A stretch of DNA of 64,000 nucleotides from Stenotrophomonas sp. BIO128-Bstrain (GTDB lineage Bacteria; Pseudomonadota; Gammaproteobacteria; Xanthomonadales; Xanthomonadaceae). The number at the start of each line of letters is the position of its first letter. Positions within the stretch are counted from its first letter, which is position 1. Of this stretch, positions 55,189 to 63,641 are shown in pieces. Position numbers and translations under genes: made by a program. The stretch covers positions 3,545,001 to 3,609,000 of the forward strand of contig NZ_CP124620.1 in NCBI RefSeq assembly GCF_030128875.1. The letters run 5' to 3'. The notes beneath the pieces were generated by a model that searched no databases, had not been told where the DNA came from, and saw only the letters and a list, made by a program, of their open reading frames with translations.

Positions 55189-56475
55189 ATGACTGACGCC
55201 AGCGCCACCGCCTCGATCTGTGTCAACGACCAGTGCATGAAGCCCCTGCCCGGGCAGGTACGCTTCTGCCCGTTCTGTGGGGTATCCGCGCCTGCGGTTG
55301 TGGCGCCGCCGGTCATAGCCCCGGCGGCGGTCATGCCGCCGCCCCCGATTCCTGCGACACCCTCGCCAGCGGCGCCGACAGTGGTGGAATCCGTGCCTCC
55401 ACCGGCCCCTGCAGCGCCTCCGCCTTCCGCTGTGCAACCGGCATCCGCGCCGGGACCCAAGCGCTCGACCAGGCCACCTGCGCCTCCCGCGCCGATCGCG
55501 CCTGCGCCGATTGCTCCCGGGCCGAGCCCACGACCACGCTCACGCGTGCCGCTGGTCCTGGTCTGCCTGGTTCTGGGTGGGCTGTTCTGGGCGATCTTCC
55601 TGCGCGATCGAGGTACGTCGCCAACGGTGTCTGCCGGGCGCATCGAAGCGCATCGTGCGGCTGTGGAGTCATGCCTCGCGCGGGCGGACCTGGCCTGTGC
55701 ACGCGTCGCCTTGCTGGGCATACAGCGCGATCTGCCGGGTGAAGAGAACTGGCGCGATCTGCAGGTCCGGGTGACTGCATTGGAAGCCGACCTTGCCAAG
55801 CAGGCCGAGCCCGCGCGCCCGACCCGCGCAGCGACACCGGCACCGGCTCCAGCGCCAACCGCCGCACAAGTACCCCTCCACACTGAGGTTGCCCAGGCGC
55901 CCCCCCTACCTGCGTCGATCCCGGACCGGTCTGCACAGGTGGATGCCGCATCGCGCGAGCGCGCTCCCGTGCGCTATCCGCCGGATGCAGTGCGTACCGG
56001 GGCACGCGGAACCGTTCTGCTCAGCATCGATGTTGCCGAAGATGGCACTGCGACGGCCATTTCGGTGATGCGCGCCAGTCGGGTGCGGTCGCTGGACCGT
56101 GCTGCGCTGGAAGCAGCGCGTCGCTGGCGTTACCTACCGGCCATCCGGGACGGACAGGCGAGTGCAAGCACGATGCAGCTGGAGGTGAGCTTCAGCCCAG
56201 ACGCGGGCAACGCCTCAGACATGGCCGACCTGCGCCAACCTGACAACAGCTACCCGCCCAAAGCGCCGACGATCTCGCTGCCACCGGCAGCGGCGCCGGA
56301 AGCAGGCCTGCTGAGCAAGGCGCGGGTTGAACTGCAGCAAGGCCGCTACGACGTCGCCGTAGCCCTGGGCGAATCGGCCCTGCAGGTCAATCCCGACTCA
56401 GCGGCTGCCCGGTCGCTCATCCGCCAAGCAAAGGCGGAGCGCGACCGTGTCATGCGCGAAACCACCATCGAATGA
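55189..56475 (+). CDS. Zinc-ribbon, Pro-rich, TonB-C-terminal membrane protein
   Basis: This 428-residue protein has an N-terminal zinc ribbon (cysteines 11, 16, 27, 30; FCPFCG), a Pro/Ala-rich stretch (about 35-118), one transmembrane helix (119-138), a TonB C-terminal domain (about 258-340; GARGTVLLSIDVAEDGTA, AARRWRYLPA) and a TPR-like tail (AVALGESALQVNPDS). The cytoplasmic zinc ribbon and periplasmic TonB-C would join cytoplasm to outer-membrane partners. It is not a classical TonB: it lacks the short N-terminal anchor. It follows the tubulin-like gene by 15 bases. Confidence 0.85.
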   Translation: MTDASATASICVNDQCMKPLPGQVRFCPFCGVSAPAVVAPPVIAPAAVMPPPPIPATPSPAAPTVVESVPPPAPAAPPPSAVQPASAPGPKRSTRPPAPPAPIAPAPIAPGPSPRPRSRVPLVLVCLVLGGLFWAIFLRDRGTSPTVSAGRIEAHRAAVESCLARADLACARVALLGIQRDLPGEENWRDLQVRVTALEADLAKQAEPARPTRAATPAPAPAPTAAQVPLHTEVAQAPPLPASIPDRSAQVDAASRERAPVRYPPDAVRTGARGTVLLSIDVAEDGTATAISVMRASRVRSLDRAALEAARRWRYLPAIRDGQASASTMQLEVSFSPDAGNASDMADLRQPDNSYPPKAPTISLPPAAAPEAGLLSKARVELQQGRYDVAVALGESALQVNPDSAAARSLIRQAKAERDRVMRETTIE

Positions 56476-56506
56476 TGCCCGCCCCACTTCACACCAGGTG
56501 TTGACC

Positions 56507-57199
56507 ATGAAAAAGGACTATTTCGCCCCCGCCTCGCTCGGCAAGGTGCTGTTGATCGGCCTCGCTACCGCCGGCACGCTTACCGGCTGCACCACGGGCA
56601 ATCAGATGACCCGATCGGACTGGGGCAAGTGCCTGGGCGCGATCGCGCTGGGCACCGGCGCCGGCGCGCTGGTCAATGGTGAGAAAGGTGCCTACGTCGG
56701 CGCTGCGGCCGGCATCGCCGCCTGCTTCGTGATCAACGCACAAAGCCGCCGCACCCGTAGCGCGGCCCAGGTGGAGTCGGACTACCGGTCGCGATACTCG
56801 CAGCTGCCGGAGTCTGCCGAGGTCGTGCATTACCAGACCAGCCTCCCCGGCAACAGCGTACGGCGTGGTGAACCGCTGAAGATCGTCTCCAACATCGAAG
56901 CGGTCAGCGGCCGCCAGCAGCCGATCCGCGAGGTCAAGGAACAGATCCGGATTTACGAACCCGGCCAGTCCGAACCCTTCAAAACCGCCGAGAAAGTCGC
57001 CAGCGAGAGTGCAGGCAGCGGTGCGTACGAGAACACCTTCACCGTGACCTTCCCGTCCAACATGCCGCAGGGGCGCTATAGCATCCAGACCGACGTATTC
57101 GTCAATGGCGAGCGGTTGGACAAGGGCAGCAACCAGATCCAGGTGGTCTATGACGGCGAGCACCTGATGCGCGAGTTCGCCGCGATCGCGGCGCGCTGA
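56507..57199 (+). CDS. Glycine-zipper lipoprotein, last gene of the tubulin-like operon
   Basis: This 230-residue protein has a lipoprotein signal with lipobox LTGC (Cys28). A glycine zipper follows (about 43-73: GAIALGTGAGALVNGEKG and GAAAGIAACF) that can span or insert in a membrane. Then comes a beta-sandwich-like domain (about 100-220: YRSRYSQLPESAEVVHYQTS, GRYSIQTDVFVNGERL). It should be an outer-membrane lipoprotein. The ATG at 56507 gives the lipoprotein signal; an upstream in-frame start would remove it. Ends 8 bases before a hairpin. Confidence 0.83.
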   Translation: MKKDYFAPASLGKVLLIGLATAGTLTGCTTGNQMTRSDWGKCLGAIALGTGAGALVNGEKGAYVGAAAGIAACFVINAQSRRTRSAAQVESDYRSRYSQLPESAEVVHYQTSLPGNSVRRGEPLKIVSNIEAVSGRQQPIREVKEQIRIYEPGQSEPFKTAEKVASESAGSGAYENTFTVTFPSNMPQGRYSIQTDVFVNGERLDKGSNQIQVVYDGEHLMREFAAIAAR

Positions 57200-57207
57200 T
57201 GTTACCG

Positions 57208-57227
57208 GGGTGCCCTTCGGGGCGCCC
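57208..57227 (+). terminator. UUCG hairpin after the tubulin-like operon
   Basis: GGGTGCCC-TTCG-GGGCGCCC forms an 8-bp stem (one G-T pair) with a stable TTCG tetraloop, 8 bases past the stop. Only a weak T content follows, so termination efficiency is uncertain. Confidence 0.55.
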
Positions 57228-57344
57228 TGTCTCCCCATGAGGGGACGATTACCCCGCCCACGTGTCCGGGTTGGGGATGAGCCCAGTGCATGGCTCCCAC
57301 CATGCCGCTCCCGCCCTCAGGCAGGAGCAGCACGTTACGACGAC

Positions 57345-58349
57345 TTACTTGCGCGCGCGCTTGGCCGGTGCCTTGCGGGCAACCGGCTTGGCCGCAGCAC
57401 GCTTGGCCGGGGCGGCCTTGCGGGCCGGGGCCTTCTTGGCCACCGCCTTCTTGGCGGTTGCGACCTTCTTGCCGACGGTCTTCCTGGCCGCTGCGGTCTT
57501 CTTGGTCACGGCCTTCTTGGCGGTGGCGACCTTCTTGCCGACCGACTTGCGGGCGACGGCGGTCTTCTTGCCGGCCACCTTCTTGGCGGTCGCGGTCTTC
57601 CGGGTCACGGCCTTCTTGGCGGTCGCCGACTTCTTGGCAACGGCCTTCTTGGCGGTGGCGACCTTCTTGCCGACGGTCTTCTTGGCGACGGCGGTCTTCT
57701 TGCCGGCAACCTTCTTGGCCGCTGCGGTCTTCTTGGTCACGGCCTTCTTGGCGGTCGCCGACTTCTTGGCAACAGCGGTCCGGGCAGCGGCGACCTTCTT
57801 GCCGACGGTCTTCTTGGCGGCGGCGGTCTTCTTGGTCACGGCCTTCTTGGCGGTCGCGGTCTTCTTGGCGACGGCCTTCTTGGCGGTGGCGACCTTCTTG
57901 GTCACGGTCTTCTTGGCAGCAGCCGCCTTCTTGGTCACGGCCTTCTTGGCGGTGGTGGCCTTCTTGCCGGCAGCCTTGGTGGTCTTGGTCACGGCCTTTT
58001 CAGCGGTGGCCTTCTTCTTGGCGACCTGCTTCTTGATCGCGGTGGCTTCGGCCTTGGCGTTCTTCTTGGCCGCTTCCAGCTTCTGCTTGGCGGTGGCCAG
58101 GGTCTTGCCGACCGACTTGGCCGCCTTGTCAGCCTTCTTGGCGACGGTCTTCTCGACCTTGGTCACGGCCTTCTTGACCTTGGCGACCTGGGTGGTGGCA
58201 GCCTTGCGCGCGCGCTTGGCGGTCTTCTTGACCGAAGCGACTGCATCTTCCGCTACGTGTGCGATGGTCTCGCCGACGTTGGTGGCGGTTTCTTTTGCAT
58301 CTTCGACGGTCTGCGAGAGAACCGTGGTCACACCATTACCGTTGCTCAT
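57345..58349 (-). CDS. Histone H1-like Lys/Ala-rich protein
   Basis: This 334-residue protein has an acidic/amphipathic N-terminus (about 1-40: DAKETATNVGETIAHVAEDA), then about 290 residues of Lys/Ala/Thr repeats of the type KKAVAKKTATAKK. This is the composition of eukaryotic H1 tails, chlamydial HctB and Pseudomonas AlgP. It should bind DNA nonspecifically through its basic tail. A strong AGGAGG precedes the ATG. The DNA is a tandem repeat, so copy number probably varies between strains. It ends ARKAPAKRARK. Confidence 0.88.
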   Translation of the reverse strand: MSNGNGVTTVLSQTVEDAKETATNVGETIAHVAEDAVASVKKTAKRARKAATTQVAKVKKAVTKVEKTVAKKADKAAKSVGKTLATAKQKLEAAKKNAKAEATAIKKQVAKKKATAEKAVTKTTKAAGKKATTAKKAVTKKAAAAKKTVTKKVATAKKAVAKKTATAKKAVTKKTAAAKKTVGKKVAAARTAVAKKSATAKKAVTKKTAAAKKVAGKKTAVAKKTVGKKVATAKKAVAKKSATAKKAVTRKTATAKKVAGKKTAVARKSVGKKVATAKKAVTKKTAAARKTVGKKVATAKKAVAKKAPARKAAPAKRAAAKPVARKAPAKRARK

Positions 58350-58904
58350 TGAGTGCCTCCTAAGGGGCCTGGTTAGTCAAATCGCTGGCGATGCTATACC
58401 GGCGCGGTCCATCGTGGAACGGTCTTGATGCGATGCACGTGCCAAGTCGACAGTAGCACCCTCATCGGCGGCAGCAAGCAATGCACCGGCCGCGTGCACG
58501 AAACCCCTTGAAAACAGCATCGGCGTTCCCGCAGAAGATGCATGCGATGTGTCTCGATGCGCATGTCCGCCGCGCCCGGCGATGCAATGATGGATCGTCG
58601 TAGTTGATCCATTCCGTGCCCTCGTACTGCGTATTTGCGCTGGTTTGGATGGCGCGGGCGCGGCCGATGGACGCGCCTGCCGGTACGGTCTTCCCCTGCC
58701 GCGGGTATCGTGGCGCACCCGCTCTGCAGGTGGCCAGCGGCACACATCGCCCTGGCTGCCGGCGCCCATCCGTCGTGCGGCGCGACGCCGCCGGCAATGA
58801 ATTTCATCCAGGGTTTAGCCGGTAGCGGACACACTCATTCAGGTTGAATTACCGTATACGTGTTTTCCCCTGCCCCGTCCCCTCCGACACGGAACCGCCG
58901 GACC
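58350..58904. other. Intergenic region between the H1-like gene and the Deg protease
   Basis: This stretch of about 550 bases separates divergent genes. No plausible gene was found: minus-strand frames across 58377-58834 are Arg/Pro-rich and overlap each other in different frames. TATAGC at about 58397 on the minus strand could be the H1-like -10 box. TTGAATTACCGTATACG near 58843-58860 may belong to the protease promoter. Confidence 0.5.
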
Positions 58905-60332
58905 ATGCGACCGCTCCCGACCCTGCTCACGCTCGCCCTCGCCGCTGCCTTCGGCGGGTTCACCGCCACGGCCATCAATGCGCACCTGGACAACCGTGCC
59001 GAGGCGGCGCCGGCCGCGTATACGATCCCGACCACGGCCGCGCTGCCCGCAGCGGTCGCCGGCCAGGCGGTGCCGTCGCTGGCACCGATGCTGGAACGGG
59101 TGATGCCGGCCGTGGTGAGCGTCAACACCAAGCAAGTGGTACGGGTGCGCAACCCCTACTTCAACGATCCCTTCTTCCGCCGGCTGTTCCCCGAGGTGCC
59201 GCAGGAGCGCATCAACGAATCGCTGGGCTCGGGTGTGATCATCGATGCCGCCGAGGGGCTGGTACTGACCAACCACCACGTCATCGATAACGCCGACGAC
59301 GTGCAGGTGACCCTGGCCGACGGGCGCACGGTCAAGGCGGAATTCATCGGCTCCGATGCCGATACCGATGTCGCATTGATCCGGATTCCGACCGGCAACC
59401 TGACCGAAATCAAGCTCGGCGACAGCGCGCAGCTGCGCGTCGGCGACTTCGTGGTGGCGATCGGCAACCCGTTCGGTTTCAGCCAGACGGTCACCTCCGG
59501 CATCGTCTCGGCCGTGGGGCGCAGCGGTATCCGCGGGCTGGGCTACCAGAACTTCATCCAGACCGATGCCTCGATCAACCCGGGCAACTCCGGCGGTGCG
59601 CTGGTCAATCTGCAGGGGCAGCTGGTCGGCATCAATACCGCCAGCTTCAACCCGCAGGGCAGCATGGCCGGCAATATCGGCCTGGGCCTGGCAATCCCCT
59701 CCAACCTGGCGCGCGACGTGGTGGACCAGCTGGTCAAGCACGGCGTGGTGGTGCGTGGCACGCTCGGCATCGAGGCGCAGAACCTGACCCAGCAGATCGC
59801 GCAGGGCCTGGGCCTGACCGAGACGCGCGGCGCGCTGGTCACCCGCGTGCTGGCCGGCTCCGGTGCCGCCGCTGCCGGCCTCAAGCCGGGCGATGTGGTG
59901 GTGTCGGCCAATGGCCAGCGGGTGGACAGCGCGCAGGCGCTGCACAACGTGGAAGGCCTGCAGCCGGTCGGCAGCACGTTGACCCTGGACGTGCGCCGCG
60001 AGGGCAAGCCGCTGCAGATCAAGGCCACGCTCAAGGAGCAGGCGCGCGCGGTCACCGGGGAATCGCTCGACCCGCGCCTGAGCGGTGCCACATTCGTCGA
60101 TCTGCCCGAGTCGCTGCGCCAGGCCGGCGTGAGTGGTGTGCTGGTCAGCGAGGTCAAACGCGGCAGCCGCGCCGCCAACTCCGGGCTGGCGCAGGGCGAT
60201 GTGATCACCGCGGCAACGGCAGGTGAGTTTGCCGATCTCGCCAGCTGGCGTGCCAACTTCCAGCAGCGTCCGGCCCAGCTGGTGCTGCGGATCATCCGTG
60301 GAAACGGCGGTGGCCAGCTGGTGATGCGCTGA
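58905..60332 (+). CDS. Deg/HtrA family periplasmic serine protease
   Basis: This 475-residue protein has a signal peptide or anchor (TLLTLALAAAFGGFTATAI), a trypsin-like domain and two PDZ domains (about 265-355 and 370-465). The catalytic triad is H125 (TNHHVI), D155 (DTDVALI) and S229 (NPGNSGGAL). It degrades or refolds misfolded envelope proteins (DegQ/MucD/DegP type). The ATG at 58905 is chosen over an upstream GTG because it gives the signal. It follows the histone-like gene divergently. Confidence 0.93.
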   Translation: MRPLPTLLTLALAAAFGGFTATAINAHLDNRAEAAPAAYTIPTTAALPAAVAGQAVPSLAPMLERVMPAVVSVNTKQVVRVRNPYFNDPFFRRLFPEVPQERINESLGSGVIIDAAEGLVLTNHHVIDNADDVQVTLADGRTVKAEFIGSDADTDVALIRIPTGNLTEIKLGDSAQLRVGDFVVAIGNPFGFSQTVTSGIVSAVGRSGIRGLGYQNFIQTDASINPGNSGGALVNLQGQLVGINTASFNPQGSMAGNIGLGLAIPSNLARDVVDQLVKHGVVVRGTLGIEAQNLTQQIAQGLGLTETRGALVTRVLAGSGAAAAGLKPGDVVVSANGQRVDSAQALHNVEGLQPVGSTLTLDVRREGKPLQIKATLKEQARAVTGESLDPRLSGATFVDLPESLRQAGVSGVLVSEVKRGSRAANSGLAQGDVITAATAGEFADLASWRANFQQRPAQLVLRIIRGNGGGQLVMR

Positions 60333-60443
60333 ACGCGGCGGCAGCCGTAACGTGGCTTACACCCGGCCGGTGCTATTACCTTGTGTTCGTTGCCGTCGGA
60401 TCGTCCGCGGTCACCTTCCCCATCGCATAGCAGGAGAAACACG

Positions 60444-60809
60444 ATGAGCCCCACCAATACCGAGAACCTGAAGGAACACCTGGGCGAAGCCGGCTCGCAC
60501 CTGAAGTCGGCCGCCACCGCTGCCGGCGGTGCCATCAAGGGCGCGACCGGTGCTGCCGGTGACGAGCGGCGCATCGGCAAGGCCAACGTCAAGGCCGAAC
60601 TGTCCGATACCGCGCTGTCCGGCCTGGCCGCTGCCGAGTTCGGTGGTGCCGCCGCCAAGGAACAGGTCGATGCACTGATGGACAAGGGCAAGGACCTGGT
60701 CGACAGCGCCGCTGAACTGATCCGCGAGCGCCCGCTGGCCTCCTTCGGCGTCGCCTTCGCGGCCGGCTGGATCATCGCCAAGCTGGCCCGTAGCGGCGGC
60801 GACAAGTAA
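60444..60809 (+). CDS. YqjD/ElaB-like (DUF883) membrane-proximal protein
   Basis: This 121-residue protein has a helical Ala/Gly/Glu-rich body and a C-terminal hydrophobic helix after RERPLASFGVAFAAGWIIAK, the conserved DUF883 ending. E. coli YqjD and ElaB are tail-anchored proteins that tether ribosomes in stationary phase (family knowledge). It opens a three-gene unit with the next two genes. CAGGAG lies before the ATG. Confidence 0.83.
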   Translation: MSPTNTENLKEHLGEAGSHLKSAATAAGGAIKGATGAAGDERRIGKANVKAELSDTALSGLAAAEFGGAAAKEQVDALMDKGKDLVDSAAELIRERPLASFGVAFAAGWIIAKLARSGGDK

Positions 60810-60817
60810 GCAGCGGC

Positions 60818-61318
60818 GTGAGCGATCAAGCCCAGTCGACCGCTCCCGGTGGCGCGGATACCCCGCCACCGGACAGCGGTGAAAAAGCACCACGCCTGGA
60901 CGAGAGCATCCGTCAGGTCGGTGAGGCCGGCCGTGAGACAGTCGATTCGGCCAAGCACACGCTGCGCTCCCTGCGACGGTTGGCTTCGGCCGATTTCGCG
61001 CTGGCGCGCAGCGCGTTTGGCCGGGCACTGGCCTGGGCCGGCGTGGCGATCGTGTTCGGTGCATCGGCCTGGTTGTTGCTGGCCGGTACGCTGATCGCCC
61101 TGATGCAGCGCTGGGGCCTGTCCTGGTTCCATTCGCTGCTGATCACGTCGATCGTCAGCCTGCTGGTCGCCGGCTACGCGATGTGGCGGGTGTCGTTCTT
61201 CTTCCGCCATACCGGCATGCATGCCACGCGGCGCCAGTTGTCGCGGCTGGGGCTGTATGACGAACCCAGCGATGAAGATCCCGATGCCGACGTGGATACC
61301 ACGGGGGTGAAGCGATGA
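60818..61318 (+). CDS. Phage-holin-like (YqjE/DUF1469) membrane protein
   Basis: This 166-residue protein has an acidic disordered N-terminus and two transmembrane helices (about 70-95: WAGVAIVFGASAWLLLAGTL; 105-125: SLLITSIVSLLVAGYAMWRV), the Phage_holin_3_6/YqjE pattern. It starts with a GTG 8 bases after the YqjD-like gene and its stop overlaps the next start (ATGA). The role is unknown; it is paired with YqjD in many proteobacteria. Confidence 0.83.
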   Translation: MSDQAQSTAPGGADTPPPDSGEKAPRLDESIRQVGEAGRETVDSAKHTLRSLRRLASADFALARSAFGRALAWAGVAIVFGASAWLLLAGTLIALMQRWGLSWFHSLLITSIVSLLVAGYAMWRVSFFFRHTGMHATRRQLSRLGLYDEPSDEDPDADVDTTGVKR

Positions 61319-61788
61319 ATTTCGAAGCGTTGCGGCAACGTGTCCAGCGCGCCGAGCTGGTGGTGGCGGTGCGGGTCGAGAAAACCCGCAGCAGCTGGTT
61401 CACCCTCAGCAGCGTCTGGCGGGCCGGATGGACGCCGTTGCGGATCATCACCGTCGGTCTCGCCGGCGGCTTCCTGGCCGGCAAGCTGGAGCCCACCGGT
61501 CTCGGTGCGAAAGTGCAGGGCGCGCGATGGCTGCAGATGATCGGCTCGGTCTCCAATCTGGTCGCCAGCACCCAGGCCGCGTTCGCCTCGCTGCAGGCCA
61601 GCGAAGCGGCCGATACCGCCGAGCAGGCCGCAGACAAGGTGGATGACGCGGCCGATCAGTCCCCGCGTCAGGCCGCCCCGGCACCGGCACCGGCCGCGCC
61701 ACGGCTCGGGCCGGAGCGGCGGGTTGATCCGGCCTCGCCGTCCCAGCCGCAACCGGCTGAAGCAGCCACGGATCTGTCCGAACGCTGA
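61315..61788 (+). CDS. Small protein in the YqjDE unit
   Basis: This 157-residue protein has the start MNFEALRQRVQRAELVVAVR, a hydrophobic stretch at about 43-58 (PLRIITVGLAGGFLAGKL) and an Ala/Pro-rich C-terminal half. It occupies the place of yqjK in the E. coli yqjDEK set, but sequence similarity is not obvious. The start overlaps the YqjE-like stop. It ends at a strong terminator. Confidence 0.75.
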   Translation: MNFEALRQRVQRAELVVAVRVEKTRSSWFTLSSVWRAGWTPLRIITVGLAGGFLAGKLEPTGLGAKVQGARWLQMIGSVSNLVASTQAAFASLQASEAADTAEQAADKVDDAADQSPRQAAPAPAPAAPRLGPERRVDPASPSQPQPAEAATDLSER

Positions 61789-61815
61789 TCGCACTGCGGT
61801 CGGCAGCATCTTCCG

Positions 61816-61845
61816 AAGGCCCTGCGGCAGCTGCCGCGGGGCCTT
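61816..61845 (+). terminator. Terminator after the YqjDE unit
   Basis: AAGGCCC plus TGCGGCAG pairs with CTGCCGC plus GGGGCCTT, a long GC stem 27 bases after the stop, followed by TCTTC. Confidence 0.7.
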
Positions 61846-61924
61846 TCTTCGTCTGCACGCACCCCACACGCCACGCGCACCCGGCTTGCCCAATAATGGC
61901 GCTCCTTTCCCGTGTGCGACCCGA

Positions 61925-63016
61925 ATGAGCGTCCCGGTTCCCCCTTCTGCCGAAGCCGTCGTCGCACCGCCCGCGCCGCGCCCTCGCGCCCCGATGTCGC
62001 TGGTGATCCTGGCCACCCTGGCCGTCGCCTTCACCTTATGGGCGGCACAGGACGTGGTGCTGCCGATCCTGCTGGCGATGTTCTTCGCGCTGGTCGGCAA
62101 CCCGATCCTGCGGATGCTGCAGAAGATCTGGATTCCCCGGTTCCTCGGCGCGGTGCTGGTGCTCGGCGTCGGCCTGAGCGGCGCCGCCGCGCTCGGCGTG
62201 CAGCTGGTCGGCCCGGCGATGGAATGGGCCCAGGAAGCACCGCAGCAGCTGCGCAAGGTCGCCCGCCAGGTGCAGAACCTGACCAAGCCGGTGCAGCAGG
62301 CCAACCAGGCCGCGGAGAACTTCGCGCGCGTGGCCGGTGGCGAAGGCAGCCGCCGGGTGCAGATCGTGCGCACCCAGCTCGATGATCCCTACAAGGTGCT
62401 GACCCGCGCACCACGCCTGGCCGCCTCGGTGCTGGCGGTGGTGCTGCTGACCCTGTTCTTCATGATCTACGGGCAGAGCCTGCAGAAGCACGCCATCGCC
62501 CTGTTCCCCAGCCGCCAGCAGCAACGGTTCACCGCCGACATCCTGCGCTCGATCGAGCGCGAGGTTTCCCGGTATGTCCTGACCATCACGGTGATCAACA
62601 CGCTGGTCGGCCTGGTCTTCTCCGGCATCCTGCTGCTGCTCGGCATCTCGCTGCAGGAGGCGCTGCTCTGGGGCACCGTGGCCGCCCTGCTGAACTTCGC
62701 GCCCTATGTGGGGCCGCTGATCGGCGTGGCACTGATGTTGCTGATGGGCTTTGTGGAGTTCAGCGATCCGTTCAAGGCGCTGCTGCCGGCGGCCTGCTAT
62801 CTCGCCCTGCATACGGTGGAAGGACAGGTGGTGACGCCGATCGTGCTCGGCCGCCGGATGGCGATCTCGCCGCTGATCCTGATCCTGGCCCTGATGGTGT
62901 TCGGCTGGCTGTGGGGCATGGTCGGCCTGCTGCTGGCGGTGCCGTTGCTGGTCTGCATCAAGCTGGTACTGGCACGATTGGACGGCACGCAGGGCTGGGC
63001 GCGGTTGCTGGAGTAA
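61925..63016 (+). CDS. AI-2E family transporter
   Basis: This 363-residue protein has about eight transmembrane helices and the family markers PILLAMFFALVGNPIL, LNFAPYVGPLIG and EGQVVTPIVLGRRM. The family (DUF20/UPF0118) was named for autoinducer-2 export, but many members move Na+/H+ or other solutes. The ATG at 61925 follows CCGA; an Ala/Pro-rich cytoplasmic head precedes helix 1. It appears monocistronic. Confidence 0.9.
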   Translation: MSVPVPPSAEAVVAPPAPRPRAPMSLVILATLAVAFTLWAAQDVVLPILLAMFFALVGNPILRMLQKIWIPRFLGAVLVLGVGLSGAAALGVQLVGPAMEWAQEAPQQLRKVARQVQNLTKPVQQANQAAENFARVAGGEGSRRVQIVRTQLDDPYKVLTRAPRLAASVLAVVLLTLFFMIYGQSLQKHAIALFPSRQQQRFTADILRSIEREVSRYVLTITVINTLVGLVFSGILLLLGISLQEALLWGTVAALLNFAPYVGPLIGVALMLLMGFVEFSDPFKALLPAACYLALHTVEGQVVTPIVLGRRMAISPLILILALMVFGWLWGMVGLLLAVPLLVCIKLVLARLDGTQGWARLLE

Positions 63017-63100
63017 GCCTGTCAGGCCCGGGACAGGCTCGCCGCCCAATCTCGGATGCTGCCAGAATACCCGCACTTTTCTGGATGGATCCTGGCCCTG

Positions 63101-63577
63101 ATGTCTTCTCTCGCTGTCCGTTGTCTTGCCCTCGCCGGCCTTGTCACGCTCGCCGCACCGACGTTCGCCGCAACCCCGCCCAGCACCGAGGTTGCCAGTC
63201 GCCAGCTGGTCGAGGCGGTCACCTGCCAGCGTCACCTGACGCCCGCGCAGTTCGCTGCCTTGGCGAAGGTGCTCAAGCCGACCGAGCTGCAGGCGTACGG
63301 CGAGCTGTCCGATGGCGAGTATGCGCTGACCACGCCGCTGCTTGTGCTGGGCCAGCCGGTGAACCGCCTGTACCTGTACGACGGCGCCAGCGGCGAGGAC
63401 GGCGTTGACAGCTACACCGCCTACTTCAGCACGGCCAGCGTCGAGCAGATCGCCGCGCTGGCGAAGATGCGCGACAGCGTAGCTGGCGACTACACCCTGG
63501 AAGTGGGTCGACATGACCTGAACGTGCGGCAGCAGGACGGGCAGGCATCCATCAGCTGTTCCTACGACCTGCGCTGA
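63101..63577 (+). CDS. Secreted protein of unknown function
   Basis: This 158-residue protein has a signal peptide (MSSLAVRCLALAGLVTLAAP, cleavage near TFAA). The mature domain has two cysteines (VTCQRHLTP and SISCSYDLR) that could form a disulphide, and conserved-looking LYLYDGASGEDGVDSYTAYF. The ATG at 63101 is chosen over one at 63056 because it opens the signal peptide. No family is recognised. It sits between the transporter and HAD genes. Confidence 0.72.
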   Translation: MSSLAVRCLALAGLVTLAAPTFAATPPSTEVASRQLVEAVTCQRHLTPAQFAALAKVLKPTELQAYGELSDGEYALTTPLLVLGQPVNRLYLYDGASGEDGVDSYTAYFSTASVEQIAALAKMRDSVAGDYTLEVGRHDLNVRQQDGQASISCSYDLR

Positions 63578-63641
63578 AGCACAGCCCTGCACTCCCTGCG
63601 CGCGCGATGAAAGCCCGCGCGCGCAGGCGTAGAATGGCGGG

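Noticed and set aside
51382..55437. Minus-strand open frame of 1351 codons opposite the tubulin-like gene
   Set aside because: Mirror of a real coding frame in high-GC DNA. The product is low-complexity (Arg/His/Leu/Gln-rich), has no family motif and spans two plus-strand genes with clear starts and domains.
57345..58349. Regular DNA repeats resembling a CRISPR array
   Set aside because: Repeats are in frame, encode the Lys/Ala tail and have no unique spacers or cas genes.
58377..58834. Two minus-strand frames in the H1-like/protease gap
   Set aside because: They overlap in different frames, lack ribosome sites and look like GC-driven open frames.
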